A DNA stretch of 64,000 nt from Roseomonas aerilata DSM 19363 (lineage in GTDB: Bacteria > Pseudomonadota > Alphaproteobacteria > Acetobacterales > Acetobacteraceae). Shown in pieces: positions 1-8,220 of the stretch. The translations under genes and the position numbers were made by a program. The notes beneath the pieces were generated by a model that was given only the letters and a program-made list of their open reading frames with translations, searched no databases and was not told the DNA's origin. Location: assembly GCF_000711725.1 (NCBI RefSeq), contig NZ_JONP01000005.1, positions 124,001 to 188,000 on the forward strand, written 5' to 3'. Numbering within the stretch: position 1 is the stretch's first letter; each line of letters starts with the position of its first letter.

Positions 1-339
1 GCCGAGCCGCCCGCAGAGCACGTTCTCCATGACAGAGAGGCGTTCCACGAGGTTGTACTCCTGGAACACCATGCCGATCCGCCGCCGGGCGAGCCGGAGG
101 GCCCGCCCGCGCAGCTTCGCGACATCGATGGCACCCCCGGCACCCGTCAGCCGGATCTCGCCGCGCGTCGGCTCGACCAACCGGTTGATGCAGCGGAGCA
201 GCGTGGACTTGCCCGTGCCGGAGGGGCCGATGATGGCCGTGATCCCCTCCGCGCCGATCGACAGGTCCAGGTTCCGCAGCACCGGCTTGCCGGGCACGTA
301 CTCCTTGGTGAGTCCGCGGATGTCGAGGGCAGCGCTCAT
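1..339 (-). CDS. phnC: Phosphonate ABC transporter ATP-binding protein, PhnC-like (partial, runs off left edge)
   Basis: The first 113 codons of an ABC ATPase that would energise import of phosphonate, phosphite or a related anion at the cytoplasmic face. The reverse strand reads [14 protein letters not shown], then a Walker [10 protein letters not shown] near residue 40 and a Q-loop region [15 protein letters not shown] typical of PhnC. The signature motif and Walker B lie beyond the window. Its ATG (339-337) overlaps the TGA of the upstream phnD-like gene as ATGA, so the two are probably translationally coupled and the permease gene should follow to the left. The PhnC assignment rests on the Q-loop style and on the adjoining PhnD protein. 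The exact substrate cannot be told. Confidence 0.85.
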   Translation of the reverse strand, partial: MSAALDIRGLTKEYVPGKPVLRNLDLSIGAEGITAIIGPSGTGKSTLLRCINRLVEPTRGEIRLTGAGGAIDVAKLRGRALRLARRRIGMVFQEYNLVERLSVMENVLCGRLG

Positions 340-1445
340 GGCTGGCGCGGTGCTGCCTGGGGAGTGGCGTGCGGCGTCGCTCCCTGGGTCTGGGGCGCGC
401 TGCGCGCGGCATTGCGCCGGGCCTCGGCTTCCAGCTCCCGGCGGCTTTCCTCGTCGAAGGCGGCGCGGCTGTAGGGGGCGTTCACCGCATCGGCCACCGC
501 GCGCACGGGCGCCCATTGCTCGGCATAGGTGGCGGGCCAGAAGCGGTCATTGCCGCCGAGGTCGCGCACCATCGACTCCGGGAAGCGGTATTCCAGGAAG
601 CACTGGCGGATCTTGTCCTGCAGCTCGGGCCGCAGGTCATGCGCCATGGCGAAGGAGGAGGTGGGGAAGGGATCGCTCTGCCAGATGACGCGGAAGTTCT
701 CGCCCTTCACCTGCCCGCGCGCGACCATGCGGGAATAGACGTCCGACGCCACCGGCGCCGCGTCGTAGTCGCCGGCGTTCACGCCCATCACGCTGCGGTC
801 ATGCCCGCCGGAATAGACCACGCGGTAGTCGGCATCCGGGTTCAGCCCGAGGCCCGGGAAGAAGGCGCGCGGCGCGAGGTTGCCGGAATTGGAGGTGGCG
901 GAGGTATGCGCCACCCGCTTGCCCTTCAGGTCGGCCAGCGTGCGGAAGGGACTGTCGGCGCGGACCAGCATCAGCACGCGGTAGCTCTCGAAGCCGTCCG
1001 GCCCGCCCTTAACGGCGAAGGGCACGGCGCCCGCGAGGTTCACGGCGAAGGCGGTGGGACCGGTGGAGAAGCCCGCGATGTGCAGGCGGCCGGAGCGCAT
1101 GGCCTCCACCTGCGCCGCGTTGCTCGTCACCTGGAAATAGACGGTGCGCTTGCCCGTGCAGCGCGTCAGGTGGTCGATCAGCGGCCGGAACTGGCTGGCG
1201 TAGAGGGCGGGGTCCTCCACCGGCGTATAGGCGAAGACGAGCGTGGAGGGGTCGCGCTGGCGCGCGGCCGCCGGCGTGTCCGCGACCATGTCGCGGTTCT
1301 CGTCGCAGTAGCCCTCGTCCAGCGTGCCGCGGAAGCAGCCGGCCTGGCCGGGGGTGGGAGCAGGCGCCGGGGCCTGGGCCATGGCGGGGAGCACCATCAG
1401 GGCGAGCAGCCCCGCGGGCAGGGTGGCGAGAAGGGTTCTTCTCAT
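336..1445 (-). CDS. phnD: Phosphate/phosphite/phosphonate ABC transporter substrate-binding protein, PhnD-like
   Basis: Periplasmic binding protein of 369 aa. A Sec signal ([25 protein letters not shown] cleavage region) is followed by the PhnD-type fold: [16 protein letters not shown], then HLTRCTGK and [18 protein letters not shown], which resembles the ligand-hinge region of PhnD. The last 40 residues are a low-complexity Arg/Ala/Gln/Pro tail. It overlaps the HAD gene upstream (ATGA at 1442-1445) and phnC downstream (ATGA), so it sits mid-operon. A second PhnD-like protein is encoded divergently at 3228, so one of the two may serve a different anion or act as a sensor. Family assignment is firm; substrate is unknown. 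Confidence 0.87.
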   Translation of the reverse strand: MRRTLLATLPAGLLALMVLPAMAQAPAPAPTPGQAGCFRGTLDEGYCDENRDMVADTPAAARQRDPSTLVFAYTPVEDPALYASQFRPLIDHLTRCTGKRTVYFQVTSNAAQVEAMRSGRLHIAGFSTGPTAFAVNLAGAVPFAVKGGPDGFESYRVLMLVRADSPFRTLADLKGKRVAHTSATSNSGNLAPRAFFPGLGLNPDADYRVVYSGGHDRSVMGVNAGDYDAAPVASDVYSRMVARGQVKGENFRVIWQSDPFPTSSFAMAHDLRPELQDKIRQCFLEYRFPESMVRDLGGNDRFWPATYAEQWAPVRAVADAVNAPYSRAAFDEESRRELEAEARRNAARSAPQTQGATPHATPQAAPRQP

Positions 1446-2269
1446 GCGGCGTTTTCCTCCGTTGTCGTGTTGCGTGCGGCGAGCAGCCCTTCCGCGAATT
1501 CCGCGAAGCCGCGCCCGCCCGGGGCGCGCGTCACATAGGCGGGGGCCGCCGCGATACTGTCGAGGTGTGGAACGACGTTGGCAACGCCGACGGAGAACGG
1601 CACCGCGGCGAAGAGCGGCGCGTCGTTCGGGCTGTCACCGAGGAAGGCCACCTGCCCGATCACCGAGGCGAGCGGCGCGAGGCGGGCGGCGAAGAGGTTC
1701 TCGATGCCTGAGCGCTTGTCCCAACCCCCGAACCAAGCGTTCACGTGGATGGAGGAGACCTTCGCCTGCGCGCCCCCGGCCTCGAAGACGGCGGCGATGC
1801 GGTGCGCGGCCTCCAGCGGCAGCGGGCCGGCATCCTCGGCGAAGTCCACGGCGGCGTCGAAGAGGCGGAAGGGCTGGTCGGCGGAGAGGGCGCTGCCGGG
1901 AACCGCCGCCATGGCCCGATCGGCCAGCGCCATCAGCCGGTCCCGGTTCGCCAGCCGCGCCGCCTCGCCCTGCGCCTGCCAGCGGAGCATCCGCCGCGCC
2001 TGGCGGTCCTCGGCGTACCAGAGGGCGCCGTTCTCCCCGACCACCGCGGTCACGGGCCATTGCCGGGCGATGGCGTCGCACCAGCCGGCCGGGCGGCCCG
2101 TCACCGGGATGACCGCGATCCCGGCGACCGAGAGCGCCTCCATGGCGGCATAGGCGAGGGCGGGCAGGCGCCCCTCCTCGGTCAGCGTGTCGTCGATATC
2201 AGTGAGCACGTAGCGCAACGCCGCCAGCCGCTGCGGCGGGGCGTCGCTCAAGGGCAGCGGCGCGGGCAT
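1442..2269 (-). CDS. HAD-IIB family phosphatase (Cof / mannosyl-3-phosphoglycerate phosphatase type)
   Basis: A cytoplasmic Mg-dependent phosphohydrolase of the haloacid dehalogenase superfamily. The nucleophile motif I is TDIDDTLT (Asp24 and Asp26), motif II is PVTGRP, and motif IV is LGDSPNDAPLF, in the order expected of class IIB enzymes. I chose the ATG at 2269 because GGAGAG lies just upstream. Two further in-frame ATGs upstream (to 2299) would add ten residues with no obvious ribosome site. The gene lies between a DeoR regulator and phnD, so it probably acts on a phosphorylated intermediate of whatever this cluster imports. It is not a PhnX-type phosphonoacetaldehyde hydrolase by motif spacing. 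Substrate unknown. Confidence 0.82.
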   Translation of the reverse strand: MPAPLPLSDAPPQRLAALRYVLTDIDDTLTEEGRLPALAYAAMEALSVAGIAVIPVTGRPAGWCDAIARQWPVTAVVGENGALWYAEDRQARRMLRWQAQGEAARLANRDRLMALADRAMAAVPGSALSADQPFRLFDAAVDFAEDAGPLPLEAAHRIAAVFEAGGAQAKVSSIHVNAWFGGWDKRSGIENLFAARLAPLASVIGQVAFLGDSPNDAPLFAAVPFSVGVANVVPHLDSIAAAPAYVTRAPGGRGFAEFAEGLLAARNTTTEENAA

Positions 2270-2281
2270 CTTCTCTCCCAT

Positions 2282-2314
2282 TGATGTGGAGGATGCCACT
2301 CAATGATGTGGAGG
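2282..2314. repeat. 11-bp direct repeat with 22-bp spacing at the deoR/HAD junction
   Basis: TGATGTGGAGG occurs at 2282-2292 and again, identical, at 2304-2314, exactly 22 bp apart (two helical turns). The right copy ends inside the terminal codons of the DeoR gene and the left copy lies just before the HAD start. The spacing would place two bound protomers on the same face of DNA. It could also be chance duplication of a ribosome-binding stretch, since the reverse strand does not contain an obvious SD here. Confidence 0.5.
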
Positions 2315-2315
2315 G

Positions 2316-3107
2316 TCAAACATCTTTCGCGACATGCACCACGACCCCTGCCCGGGCGAGGGCGGCGGCCAGCGGCGGGGGAGGGGGGGCGTCCGTCACC
2401 AGGTCCGTCAGCACCGAGAGATCGGCAACGTGCTCGATGTAGCCACGTCCGAACTTGCCGGAATCGAGCAGCAGCACCCGGCGCGGCGCGCGCTCCAGCA
2501 TGGCGCGCTTGACCCAGGCGGCTCGGCTCTCGGCGTCCGTCGGGCCCTCCGCCACCAGGCCGGATGCGCCGATCAGGGCGATGTCCGCACTGAAGCGGCG
2601 GAGGAAGGCGTCGGTCTCGTGTCCGTAGAGGGCGCGTTCGGCCGCCAGGAACTCGCCGGGCGCCACCAGCACGCGCATGCCCGCGGCCTCCCCGGTCGCG
2701 GCGGCCACGGGCAGGCTGTTGGTCAGGACGGTGGCGGCGATCCCACGCCCCGCGAGCGCCTGGGCGAAGCGGGCGGTGGTGCTGCCCGCATCCACCATCA
2801 GCACCGCGCCCGGCTCCACCAGGGCAGCGGCGGCGGCGCCGATCCGCGCGCGCTCCGGCCCCGCCATGGCTTCTCGCGCTAGAAGGTCCGGCTGCACGCC
2901 CGCATGGGTGACGGAGGCGCCGCCATAGGTGCGCCGCACCGCGCCCTTCGCCGAGAGCTCCTCCACGTCCCGCCGCACCGTCTCGCCCGAGACGCCGAAT
3001 CGCGCCGCGAGGGCGCTGATCCGCACCGTGGGGTCCGTGTTGAGCGCCTGGAGGATGGCGGCGTGTCGCGCCTCCTTCCCCGGCGCGCCGTCCTGCCGCC
3101 TTGCCAT
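2316..3107 (-). CDS. DeoR/GlpR family transcriptional regulator
   Basis: 263-aa repressor with an N-terminal winged helix (ISALAARFGVSGETVRRDV, about residues 25-45, followed by RRTYGGA) and the C-terminal DeoR sensor domain (MVDAGSTTARFAQAL, SGLVAEGPTDAE, LLLDSGKFGR), which usually binds a phosphorylated sugar or polyol. The open frame continues far upstream, but the ATG at 3107 gives the family's normal N-terminus (MARRQDG). It is transcribed away from the second phnD-like gene and ahead of the HAD, phnD and phnC genes, so it is likely the local regulator of both arms. A phosphorylated effector would fit the presence of a HAD phosphatase in the same operon; that link is inference. Confidence 0.88.
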   Translation of the reverse strand: MARRQDGAPGKEARHAAILQALNTDPTVRISALAARFGVSGETVRRDVEELSAKGAVRRTYGGASVTHAGVQPDLLAREAMAGPERARIGAAAAALVEPGAVLMVDAGSTTARFAQALAGRGIAATVLTNSLPVAAATGEAAGMRVLVAPGEFLAAERALYGHETDAFLRRFSADIALIGASGLVAEGPTDAESRAAWVKRAMLERAPRRVLLLDSGKFGRGYIEHVADLSVLTDLVTDAPPPPPLAAALARAGVVVHVAKDV

Positions 3108-3227
3108 GGCGCCAGGGTGGTCGGCCGGCGCTCCTTGCGCAACCGATGGGGCGCAACCGGCGGGGTCTTGGAGGATGGCGCGCCGACGTGACAGGCTGGC
3201 GGCGAGACCGAAGCCCGGAGCCGCCCC
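3108..3227. promoter_or_regulatory. Divergent promoter region between deoR and second phnD-like gene
   Basis: A 120-bp gap between two divergent starts must hold both promoters and probably the DeoR operator. A GGCGC-rich stretch and a repeated GGGGCGCAACCG/TGCGCAACCG motif (around 3136-3160) are visible. I cannot identify -10/-35 boxes. The rightward gene has GGAG seven bases before its ATG. Confidence 0.45.
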
Positions 3228-4202
3228 ATGATCCGCCGCCGCCATCTGGTCGCTGCCGGAAGCCTGCTGCCCTTCCTGCCCGCCGCGCGTGCCCACGCCC
3301 AGGGGGCCCTGGCGATGCCCGCGCCGGGGAAGCGCGCCTGGGCCGCGCAGGTGCCGGGGATCCGCCTGGGCGTCCTCGGCGGCGAATCGGAGAGCGACCG
3401 ACTCGGCCGCTACGAGGCCTATCGCAAGCTCTTCGAGGACACCTTCGGCGTTCCCACGCGGATGTTCTTCGCCTCCGATTATTCCGGCGTGCAGCAGGCC
3501 TTTGCGGCGAAGACGCTCGAGATCGCCAACATGTCGCCCGCCGCCTATGCCGGGGTCTGGCTCGACACCAATGGCGGCGTGGAGCCGATCCTCGTCACGA
3601 AGGAGCCGGACGGCAGCACGAGCTATGTCGCGCTGATGTATGCCCGCGCCGATTCCGGCATCACGAGGCTGGAGGACATGCGCGGGAAGTCGATGGCCTG
3701 GTCCGACCCCAACTCGGCCTCGGGCTACCTGATCCCCCGCGCCGAGCTGCGGGCGGCCGGCATCAACCCGGAGCCGGGGGGGTTCTTTTCCCGCACGGGC
3801 TTTGCGGGCGGCCACGACCAGGCGCTCGTGGCTGTGCTGCAGAAGCAGTACGACGCCGGTGTCTGCTGGTCCTCCGGCCAGGGGGAGGAGAGCCGCGGCT
3901 TCTCTCGCGGCGTGCTCACGGCAGCCGTCGAGAAGGGGCTGCTGGACATGAAGGACATCCGCGTCATCTGGCGTTCCCGCCCGATCCAGAACGGGCCCAT
4001 CGTCGTCCGCGCCGACCTGCCGGCGGCCTTCAAGAAGGACATGGTGGACTTCCACCTCGCCCTGCCCAGCGCCCACCCCGACATCCACAAGGCCGTGGAG
4101 CGCGGCAGCGCCGTCGGCTGGGTGCCGACGAAGCACGAGGACTACGCGGTCTTCGTCGACATGCGCCGGGCAGAGGCCGCGGAGCGGCGGCGGCGGAACT
4201 AG
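3228..4202 (+). CDS. Second PhnD-like phosphate/phosphonate ABC transporter substrate-binding protein
   Basis: Exported binding protein of 324 aa. The N-terminus MIRRRHLVAAGSLLPFLPAA carries consecutive arginines before a hydrophobic stretch, so Tat export is possible. The mature part shows PhnD hallmarks: VLGGESESDRLGRYEAYRKL, FFASDYSGVQQAF, MSPAAYAGVW, DMRGKSMAWSDPNSASGYL and GGHDQALVAVLQKQYDAG. It is better preserved than the leftward PhnD paralogue at 336. It is expressed alone, divergent from deoR, with no permease or ATPase of its own in the window, so it presumably feeds the transporter that begins at 339. Two binding proteins for one transporter would broaden its substrate range. Confidence 0.88.
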   Translation: MIRRRHLVAAGSLLPFLPAARAHAQGALAMPAPGKRAWAAQVPGIRLGVLGGESESDRLGRYEAYRKLFEDTFGVPTRMFFASDYSGVQQAFAAKTLEIANMSPAAYAGVWLDTNGGVEPILVTKEPDGSTSYVALMYARADSGITRLEDMRGKSMAWSDPNSASGYLIPRAELRAAGINPEPGGFFSRTGFAGGHDQALVAVLQKQYDAGVCWSSGQGEESRGFSRGVLTAAVEKGLLDMKDIRVIWRSRPIQNGPIVVRADLPAAFKKDMVDFHLALPSAHPDIHKAVERGSAVGWVPTKHEDYAVFVDMRRAEAAERRRRN

Positions 4203-4272
4203 CCGCCAGTCTCCCCCGAAGGTGACGCGGCGCCCCGTTCCCCCCGTGCCCGCGCAGGTTTAACCCGCGCCC

Positions 4273-5736
4273 ATGCCCAATCCGCCCAAGTTGCGCCGTC
4301 CGCTGGTCCTGGCCTCGGTCATGGCCTCGATGTTCATGATCGCGATCGAGGCGACCATCGTCTCCACCGCCATGCCGCAGATCGCGGGGCAGCTCGGCGA
4401 CCTTCACCTCTACTCCTGGGTCTTCGCCTCCTTCCTGCTGGCGCAGACCGCGACGACGATGGTCTTCGGCAAGCTCGCCGACAGCCATGGGCGGCGGCCG
4501 GTGATGCTCTGGGGCATCGGGATCTTCCTTCTCGGCTCGATCCTCTGCGGCTTCGCCTGGTCCATCCCCTCGCTGATCGCCTTCCGCCTTGTGCAGGGCG
4601 TGGGCGCGGGAGCGATCCAGCCCGTTTCGCTCACGGTGGTGGGGGACCTCTACTCCATCGAGGAGCGCGGACGGATCCAGGGCTGGCTCGCCAGCGTATG
4701 GGGCATCTCCTCCGTCGCGGGGCCGCTGGTTGGCGGCATCATCATCGGCCGCGCGAGCTGGGCCTGGATCTTCTGGATGAACATTCCCATCGGCCTGCTC
4801 GCCGCCGCCGGCTTCTGGCGCTTCCTGCGCGAGGAGGTGCCGCGGGAGCGCCGCCCGGTGGACGTGGCGGGCGCCCTCCTCCTCACCCTCGCGGTCGCCG
4901 GGCTGATGGTGGCCACGAACGACCCCGGCAGCGCCCTCTCGATCGCGTCCCTCCTCGGCGGCATCGCCTGCGCTATGGCATTCCTCTGGCAGGAGCGCCG
5001 CGCGGCGGACCCGGTGCTGGACATCCGCCTCTGGCTGCGCCGCCCGATCGCCACCTCCAACGCCACCGTCCTGTTCAGCGGCATGGCCATCATCGGGCTG
5101 ACCACCTTCCTGCCGATGTACGTTCAGGCCGTGCTCGGCCGCTCCGCCCTCGTCGCTGGCTTCACGCTGACGGTGATGGTCTTCGGCTGGCCCCTGGGCG
5201 CCACCATCGCGGCCCGCGCCTTCGGCCGGTTCGGGCTGCGCGCCTGCCTGCTGCTGGGCGCCGTGCTGGTGCCGGCGGGCGCGGTGACCTTCGTGCTGCT
5301 CGGCCCTGGCTCCTCCCCCTGGTTCGCGGGGGCGGGCTCGCTCGTCATGGGGCTGGGCATGGGCTTCCTCAGCGTCTCCGCCATCGTCATCGTCCAGGAG
5401 AGCGTCGGTTGGTCAGAGCGCGGGGCCTCCACCGCCTCCAACGTCTTCTCGCGCAACCTCGGCAGCGCCCTGGGGGCGGCGGTGCTCGGCGGTGTGCTGA
5501 ACATTGGCCTCGCCCGCCACGGCGGCGACGTGGACTACGACGATATCCGCCGCCTGCTCGAGCACGGCGGCGCCACCACGGCCATCGACGGCACCGTGCG
5601 GGCGGCACTCGAAGGATCGCTGCATCTGACCTTCTGGGCGGTGCTGGCGACTTCCGTGATCACGCTCCTTCTCGCCCTGCTGGTGCCCCAGGTGGCGCCG
5701 CGCTCCCGCGTGACGGCCGCCGCGCCGGCTGACTGA
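4273..5736 (+). CDS. MFS drug-resistance-type transporter, DHA2 (EmrB/QacA) family
   Basis: Inner-membrane proton-coupled exporter of 487 aa, the usual length for 14-helix DHA2 proteins. Visible motifs are the helix 1 signature IEATIVSTAMPQIAGQL, motif A GKLADSHGRRPVML in loop 2-3, and the helix 5 antiporter motif region SVAGPLVGGIIIG. Many hydrophobic segments continue to the C-terminus. It stands alone after the phnD-like gene with a 70-bp gap and ends at the first of the 270-bp repeat elements. The substrate cannot be inferred; candidate cargo is amphipathic drugs or a metabolite. Confidence 0.92.
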   Translation: MPNPPKLRRPLVLASVMASMFMIAIEATIVSTAMPQIAGQLGDLHLYSWVFASFLLAQTATTMVFGKLADSHGRRPVMLWGIGIFLLGSILCGFAWSIPSLIAFRLVQGVGAGAIQPVSLTVVGDLYSIEERGRIQGWLASVWGISSVAGPLVGGIIIGRASWAWIFWMNIPIGLLAAAGFWRFLREEVPRERRPVDVAGALLLTLAVAGLMVATNDPGSALSIASLLGGIACAMAFLWQERRAADPVLDIRLWLRRPIATSNATVLFSGMAIIGLTTFLPMYVQAVLGRSALVAGFTLTVMVFGWPLGATIAARAFGRFGLRACLLLGAVLVPAGAVTFVLLGPGSSPWFAGAGSLVMGLGMGFLSVSAIVIVQESVGWSERGASTASNVFSRNLGSALGAAVLGGVLNIGLARHGGDVDYDDIRRLLEHGGATTAIDGTVRAALEGSLHLTFWAVLATSVITLLLALLVPQVAPRSRVTAAAPAD

Positions 5737-6011
5737 CCGCGCCCTTGGCCCCTGGAGAGGGCGCTGCCCTCCGGGCGAACGCGCAGCGTTCGTCCCGCTC
5801 CAGACCTCTCCCGCGAGGAGCCTGAGGCCCCTGGACCCCCGTCTGGCTGGCGCGGATGCGGTGATCAGGGGCGGGTTCTTTTGCGGCGCCCTTCCTGGCC
5901 GTGCAGTCGCCTCGGGCCCACGACCCGAGGCGCACCAGCCGGGTGACTATTCAAACAAGCAGAAAAAAGATGGGTGGAGGCTGGGGGGAGAATTCGTTCT
6001 CTCCCCCGGAG
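5737..6011 (-). repeat. Convergent-junction element, copy 1 (reverse orientation)
   Basis: Fills the gap between convergent genes ending at 5736 and 6012. Hairpins in order: C (GAGGGC 5757-5762 / GCCCTC 5766-5771), D (CGAACGC 5776-5782 / GCGTTCG 5786-5792), B (GCCTCGGG 5909-5916 / CCCGAGGC 5924-5931), and A (5983-5992 with 5997-6006, TTCG loop 5993-5996). A conserved core lies at 5818-5866 and is nearly identical, in reverse complement, to 35346-35394. An A-rich tract at 5961-5969 becomes T-rich on the strand running leftward from hairpin A. The terminal GTCACC (6011-6016) supplies the stop codon of the leftward gene. No conserved reading frame spans the copies. Confidence 0.85.
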
Positions 6012-6617
6012 TCACCCGCGCCGCCGCAACAGCGGCCAGCGCCGTTGCCAACCCTTGCGAGCCACCCGTTCCTCCACCACCGCCCGCTTATCGCCCGTGA
6101 AGCGCGGCCCCGGGCGGATCACGCCGCCGAGCAGGTCTTCCAGCCCGAGCGGCGCCAGTACGGCGACGGCTGCGCCGTCCCAGCGCGCTGCCACGGCCGT
6201 GGCCGTTTCCGGCCAGTGCCGCAGGGCATCGGCGGTGTCGCGGTAGGGCGCGTCGCCGTTGCGGGCGTGCATGCGGGCCTGGTTCGTCACGGACCAGGGC
6301 ACGTCGGGCTCCGCCGCGCGGAGGCGGGCTTCGATGGCGCGGTCCACCTCGGCGGAGGGCGAGGCGGCGTCGAACCACACCACGTCCACGTCGCCCGGAT
6401 TGGGCGCGGGCGGGCGGCCGTGCAGCGCGTCCCAGGCGGCGTCGCGCACGAAGCCGGCGCCGATCCAGCCATCGGGCAGGTCCAGCGCGGCCACGGCGCG
6501 GAGGAGGCGCATCCGCCGGGTATCGGCGGCCAGGAGGGCGGCCAGCCATGCCTCCGGCGGTGCTACCTCAGGCGAGGGGCATCCGCGCCTCCTGGGCGGG
6601 AAGGAAGCGGCCGTCAT
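6012..6617 (-). CDS. Nucleotidyltransferase family protein (DUF925 type)
   Basis: 201-aa protein with LPDGWIGAGFVRDAAWD followed by GDVDVVWFD, the helix and paired aspartates of the minimal nucleotidyltransferase fold, then a C-terminal GLEDLLGGVIRPGPRF. This is the pattern of the DUF925 family, whose substrate is unknown. The start is uncertain. ATG at 6617 has GGAGGAGG a few bases upstream and is my choice, but it makes the gene overlap the preceding ABC binding-protein gene by 50 bp. No in-frame ATG lies between that and MRLLRAV, which would cut off a conserved helix. Its stop codon is formed by the edge of the repeat element downstream. Confidence 0.78.
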   Translation of the reverse strand: MTAASFPPRRRGCPSPEVAPPEAWLAALLAADTRRMRLLRAVAALDLPDGWIGAGFVRDAAWDALHGRPPAPNPGDVDVVWFDAASPSAEVDRAIEARLRAAEPDVPWSVTNQARMHARNGDAPYRDTADALRHWPETATAVAARWDGAAVAVLAPLGLEDLLGGVIRPGPRFTGDKRAVVEERVARKGWQRRWPLLRRRG

Positions 6618-7611
6618 AGACCTCCTCCGGCGCCGGCACGCGGGCGAGGCCGAAGCCGCTGGCGACGGTGCTGATGGTTTCGGCCAGCCGTGCCGGCTCC
6701 ACGTCCCCGATGCCGCGGGCGCGGGTGGCCGGGGTGAGGATCTGGCGCTGGGCAAGCCAGGTCAGGCGCTCCGTCTCCAGGGCAAGGTCCACGAGCTGGG
6801 ACTGGGCGGCGATGGTCGCGGCGGTGGTTTTCGGATCGGCCATGGATTCCCGCCAGGAGCGAGTGGCGGCCAGGAGGAAGCGGCGCACCACGTCCGGCTG
6901 CTCCCGGATCACCGACTGCCCCGCGAGGATGGAGTTGCCGTAGCTGTCGATCCCGTGGTCCGCGTAGGAGAGGAAGTTCACGTCCTCCAGCCGCGTGCCG
7001 TTGGCTTTGATGTTGAAGAAGGTGGTGTAGTCGAAGCCGGTGACGCCCGCGACCTGGCGGGTCAGCAGCATCTGGTCGCGCAACTGCGCGGTCACCTGCC
7101 GCCGCGTCACCTTCGCCTCGTCCACGCCGTTGATCTTGAGGAAGGCCGGGAACATGCGGGAGGCGCCGTCCGACACGCCGTTGCCGATCACCTTTCCCTC
7201 GAGGTCGCGCGGCGTGTTGATCCCCGCGGATTTGAGGCTGATCACCGCCTGGGGGGACCGGTTCTGCAACACCATCACCGCGCGCGGCGAGTTCTCCGGC
7301 TGGCGGGAGGCGAATTCCGTGAGGGTCGAGAGGTCGCCCACCCCGAACTGGTAGGTGCCGCTGGCCACCCGCGTGATGGCGTCGCCCGAGCCGTTGGAGG
7401 GGTCGATCTGCACGTCCAGCCCGGCCTCTCGGAAGTAGCCGCGCGCCTCGGCGTGGTAGAACGGCGCGGTGGACCCATCTACGCCGAAGTTGAGCACGAG
7501 GCGGACGCGCGCCCGTTCCTGGGCCCGCAGCACGCGCGGGGCGGCGAGGGCCAGGGTCGTGGTGCCGGCGGCAAGGCCCATGAGGGCGCGGCGTGAGAGG
7601 ATGAGCGGCAT
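6568..7611 (-). CDS. ABC transporter substrate-binding protein, NMT1/THI5-like (NitT/TauT family)
   Basis: 347-aa periplasmic binding protein. The N-terminus MPLILSRRALMGLAAGTTTL has a twin-arginine-like SRRALMG before a hydrophobic run, consistent with Tat export. The mature protein has VRLVLNFGVDGSTAPFYHAE, GYFREAGLDVQI and the GSGDAITRVASGTYQFGVGD region of NMT1/THI5-like proteins, which bind pyrimidine precursors of thiamine, nitrate, sulfonates or aromatic acids. No permease or ATPase gene adjoins it, so its partners are elsewhere. I chose the ATG at 7611, giving a clean signal peptide; the open frame extends further upstream. It is divergent from a chalcone-isomerase-like gene. Confidence 0.87.
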   Translation of the reverse strand: MPLILSRRALMGLAAGTTTLALAAPRVLRAQERARVRLVLNFGVDGSTAPFYHAEARGYFREAGLDVQIDPSNGSGDAITRVASGTYQFGVGDLSTLTEFASRQPENSPRAVMVLQNRSPQAVISLKSAGINTPRDLEGKVIGNGVSDGASRMFPAFLKINGVDEAKVTRRQVTAQLRDQMLLTRQVAGVTGFDYTTFFNIKANGTRLEDVNFLSYADHGIDSYGNSILAGQSVIREQPDVVRRFLLAATRSWRESMADPKTTAATIAAQSQLVDLALETERLTWLAQRQILTPATRARGIGDVEPARLAETISTVASGFGLARVPAPEEVYDGRFLPAQEARMPLA

Positions 7612-7687
7612 GGCGAAGGACGGTCTCCCGGAAAGGTTGACGGAGGGGGCGGTGGGTTCCGCCGTCCGCCGCTTCCAGGCAGGTTCC

Positions 7688-8203
7688 GTGCCGCGCCGGT
7701 CGCTCGCCGCGCTGCCGCTGCTGGCGGCCGGGCCCGCCCTCGCGCAGGAGGCCCCCCAAGAGGTCCAGGTGGAAGGCTGGCGCCTCGTGCTGAACGGCAC
7801 GGGCGTGCGCCGCTTCCTGTTGATCGAGGTGCTCCGCGGCTGGCTCTACCTCGAGCGGCGGAGCACTGACGCGGCGGCCATCCTCGCCTCGGGCGGTGCG
7901 AAGCTGCTCCGGCTGCGTTATTCCGTGCCTGTGCCGAAGAGCAAGCTCGTGGAGGGCTGGGAGGAGGGCTTCCACGACGGCTGCGGCTGCGAAATGCCGC
8001 CCGCCTTCCGCGCCCGGCTGCGCGACCTGCCATCGGGCCAGGTGGAGGACTGGCTCTTCCTGCCCGACCGCGCGGAGATCGCCTATGCCGGGGAGCCGCC
8101 CGTGACCGTTACCGGGCAGCAGGGCCGGATGATGCTGTCGAGCTTCATCGGGCCCGGCGCCGGGAGCGCGGGGTTGCGGCGCGGGCTGCTCGGCCAGGAC
8201 TGA
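7688..8203 (+). CDS. Exported chalcone-isomerase-like family protein
   Basis: 171-aa protein with a short Sec signal (PRRSLAALPLLAAGPALAQ) followed by a chalcone-isomerase-fold domain: GWRLVLNGTGVRRFLLIEVL, LYLERR, then AAILASGGAKLLRLRY and GFHDGC. Bacterial members of this family are periplasmic and are not known to isomerise chalcones; function is unknown. I chose the GTG at 7688, with AGGCAGG a few bases upstream. An in-frame ATG at 7610 would share bases with the start codon of the divergent gene and would put an unlikely 26-residue tail before the signal. The stop codon sits inside a palindrome shared with the converging gene. Confidence 0.75.
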   Translation: MPRRSLAALPLLAAGPALAQEAPQEVQVEGWRLVLNGTGVRRFLLIEVLRGWLYLERRSTDAAAILASGGAKLLRLRYSVPVPKSKLVEGWEEGFHDGCGCEMPPAFRARLRDLPSGQVEDWLFLPDRAEIAYAGEPPVTVTGQQGRMMLSSFIGPGAGSAGLRRGLLGQD

Positions 8204-8220
8204 GGGCGCCGCCTCAGTCC
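8197..8220. terminator. Palindrome spanning two facing stop codons
   Basis: GGACTGAGG (8197-8205) pairs perfectly with CCTCAGTCC (8212-8220) around the loop GCGCCG. Both stop codons, TGA at 8201-8203 and TCA (reverse TGA) at 8214-8216, lie in the stem. The gap between the genes is only 10 bp. No T-run follows on either strand, so a Rho-independent role is not certain; a transcription roadblock or mRNA 3'-end protector would also fit. Confidence 0.6.

Noticed and set aside
2316-4136. 606-residue reverse-strand frame extending the DeoR protein
   Set aside because: Everything upstream of 3107 is antisense to the phnD-like gene and gives a Gly/Arg/Ala-rich translation typical of GC-rich shadows.
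6012-6755. Longer nucleotidyltransferase beginning at 6755
   Set aside because: The added N-terminus only mirrors the overlapping binding-protein gene; the start with a clear SD is 6617.
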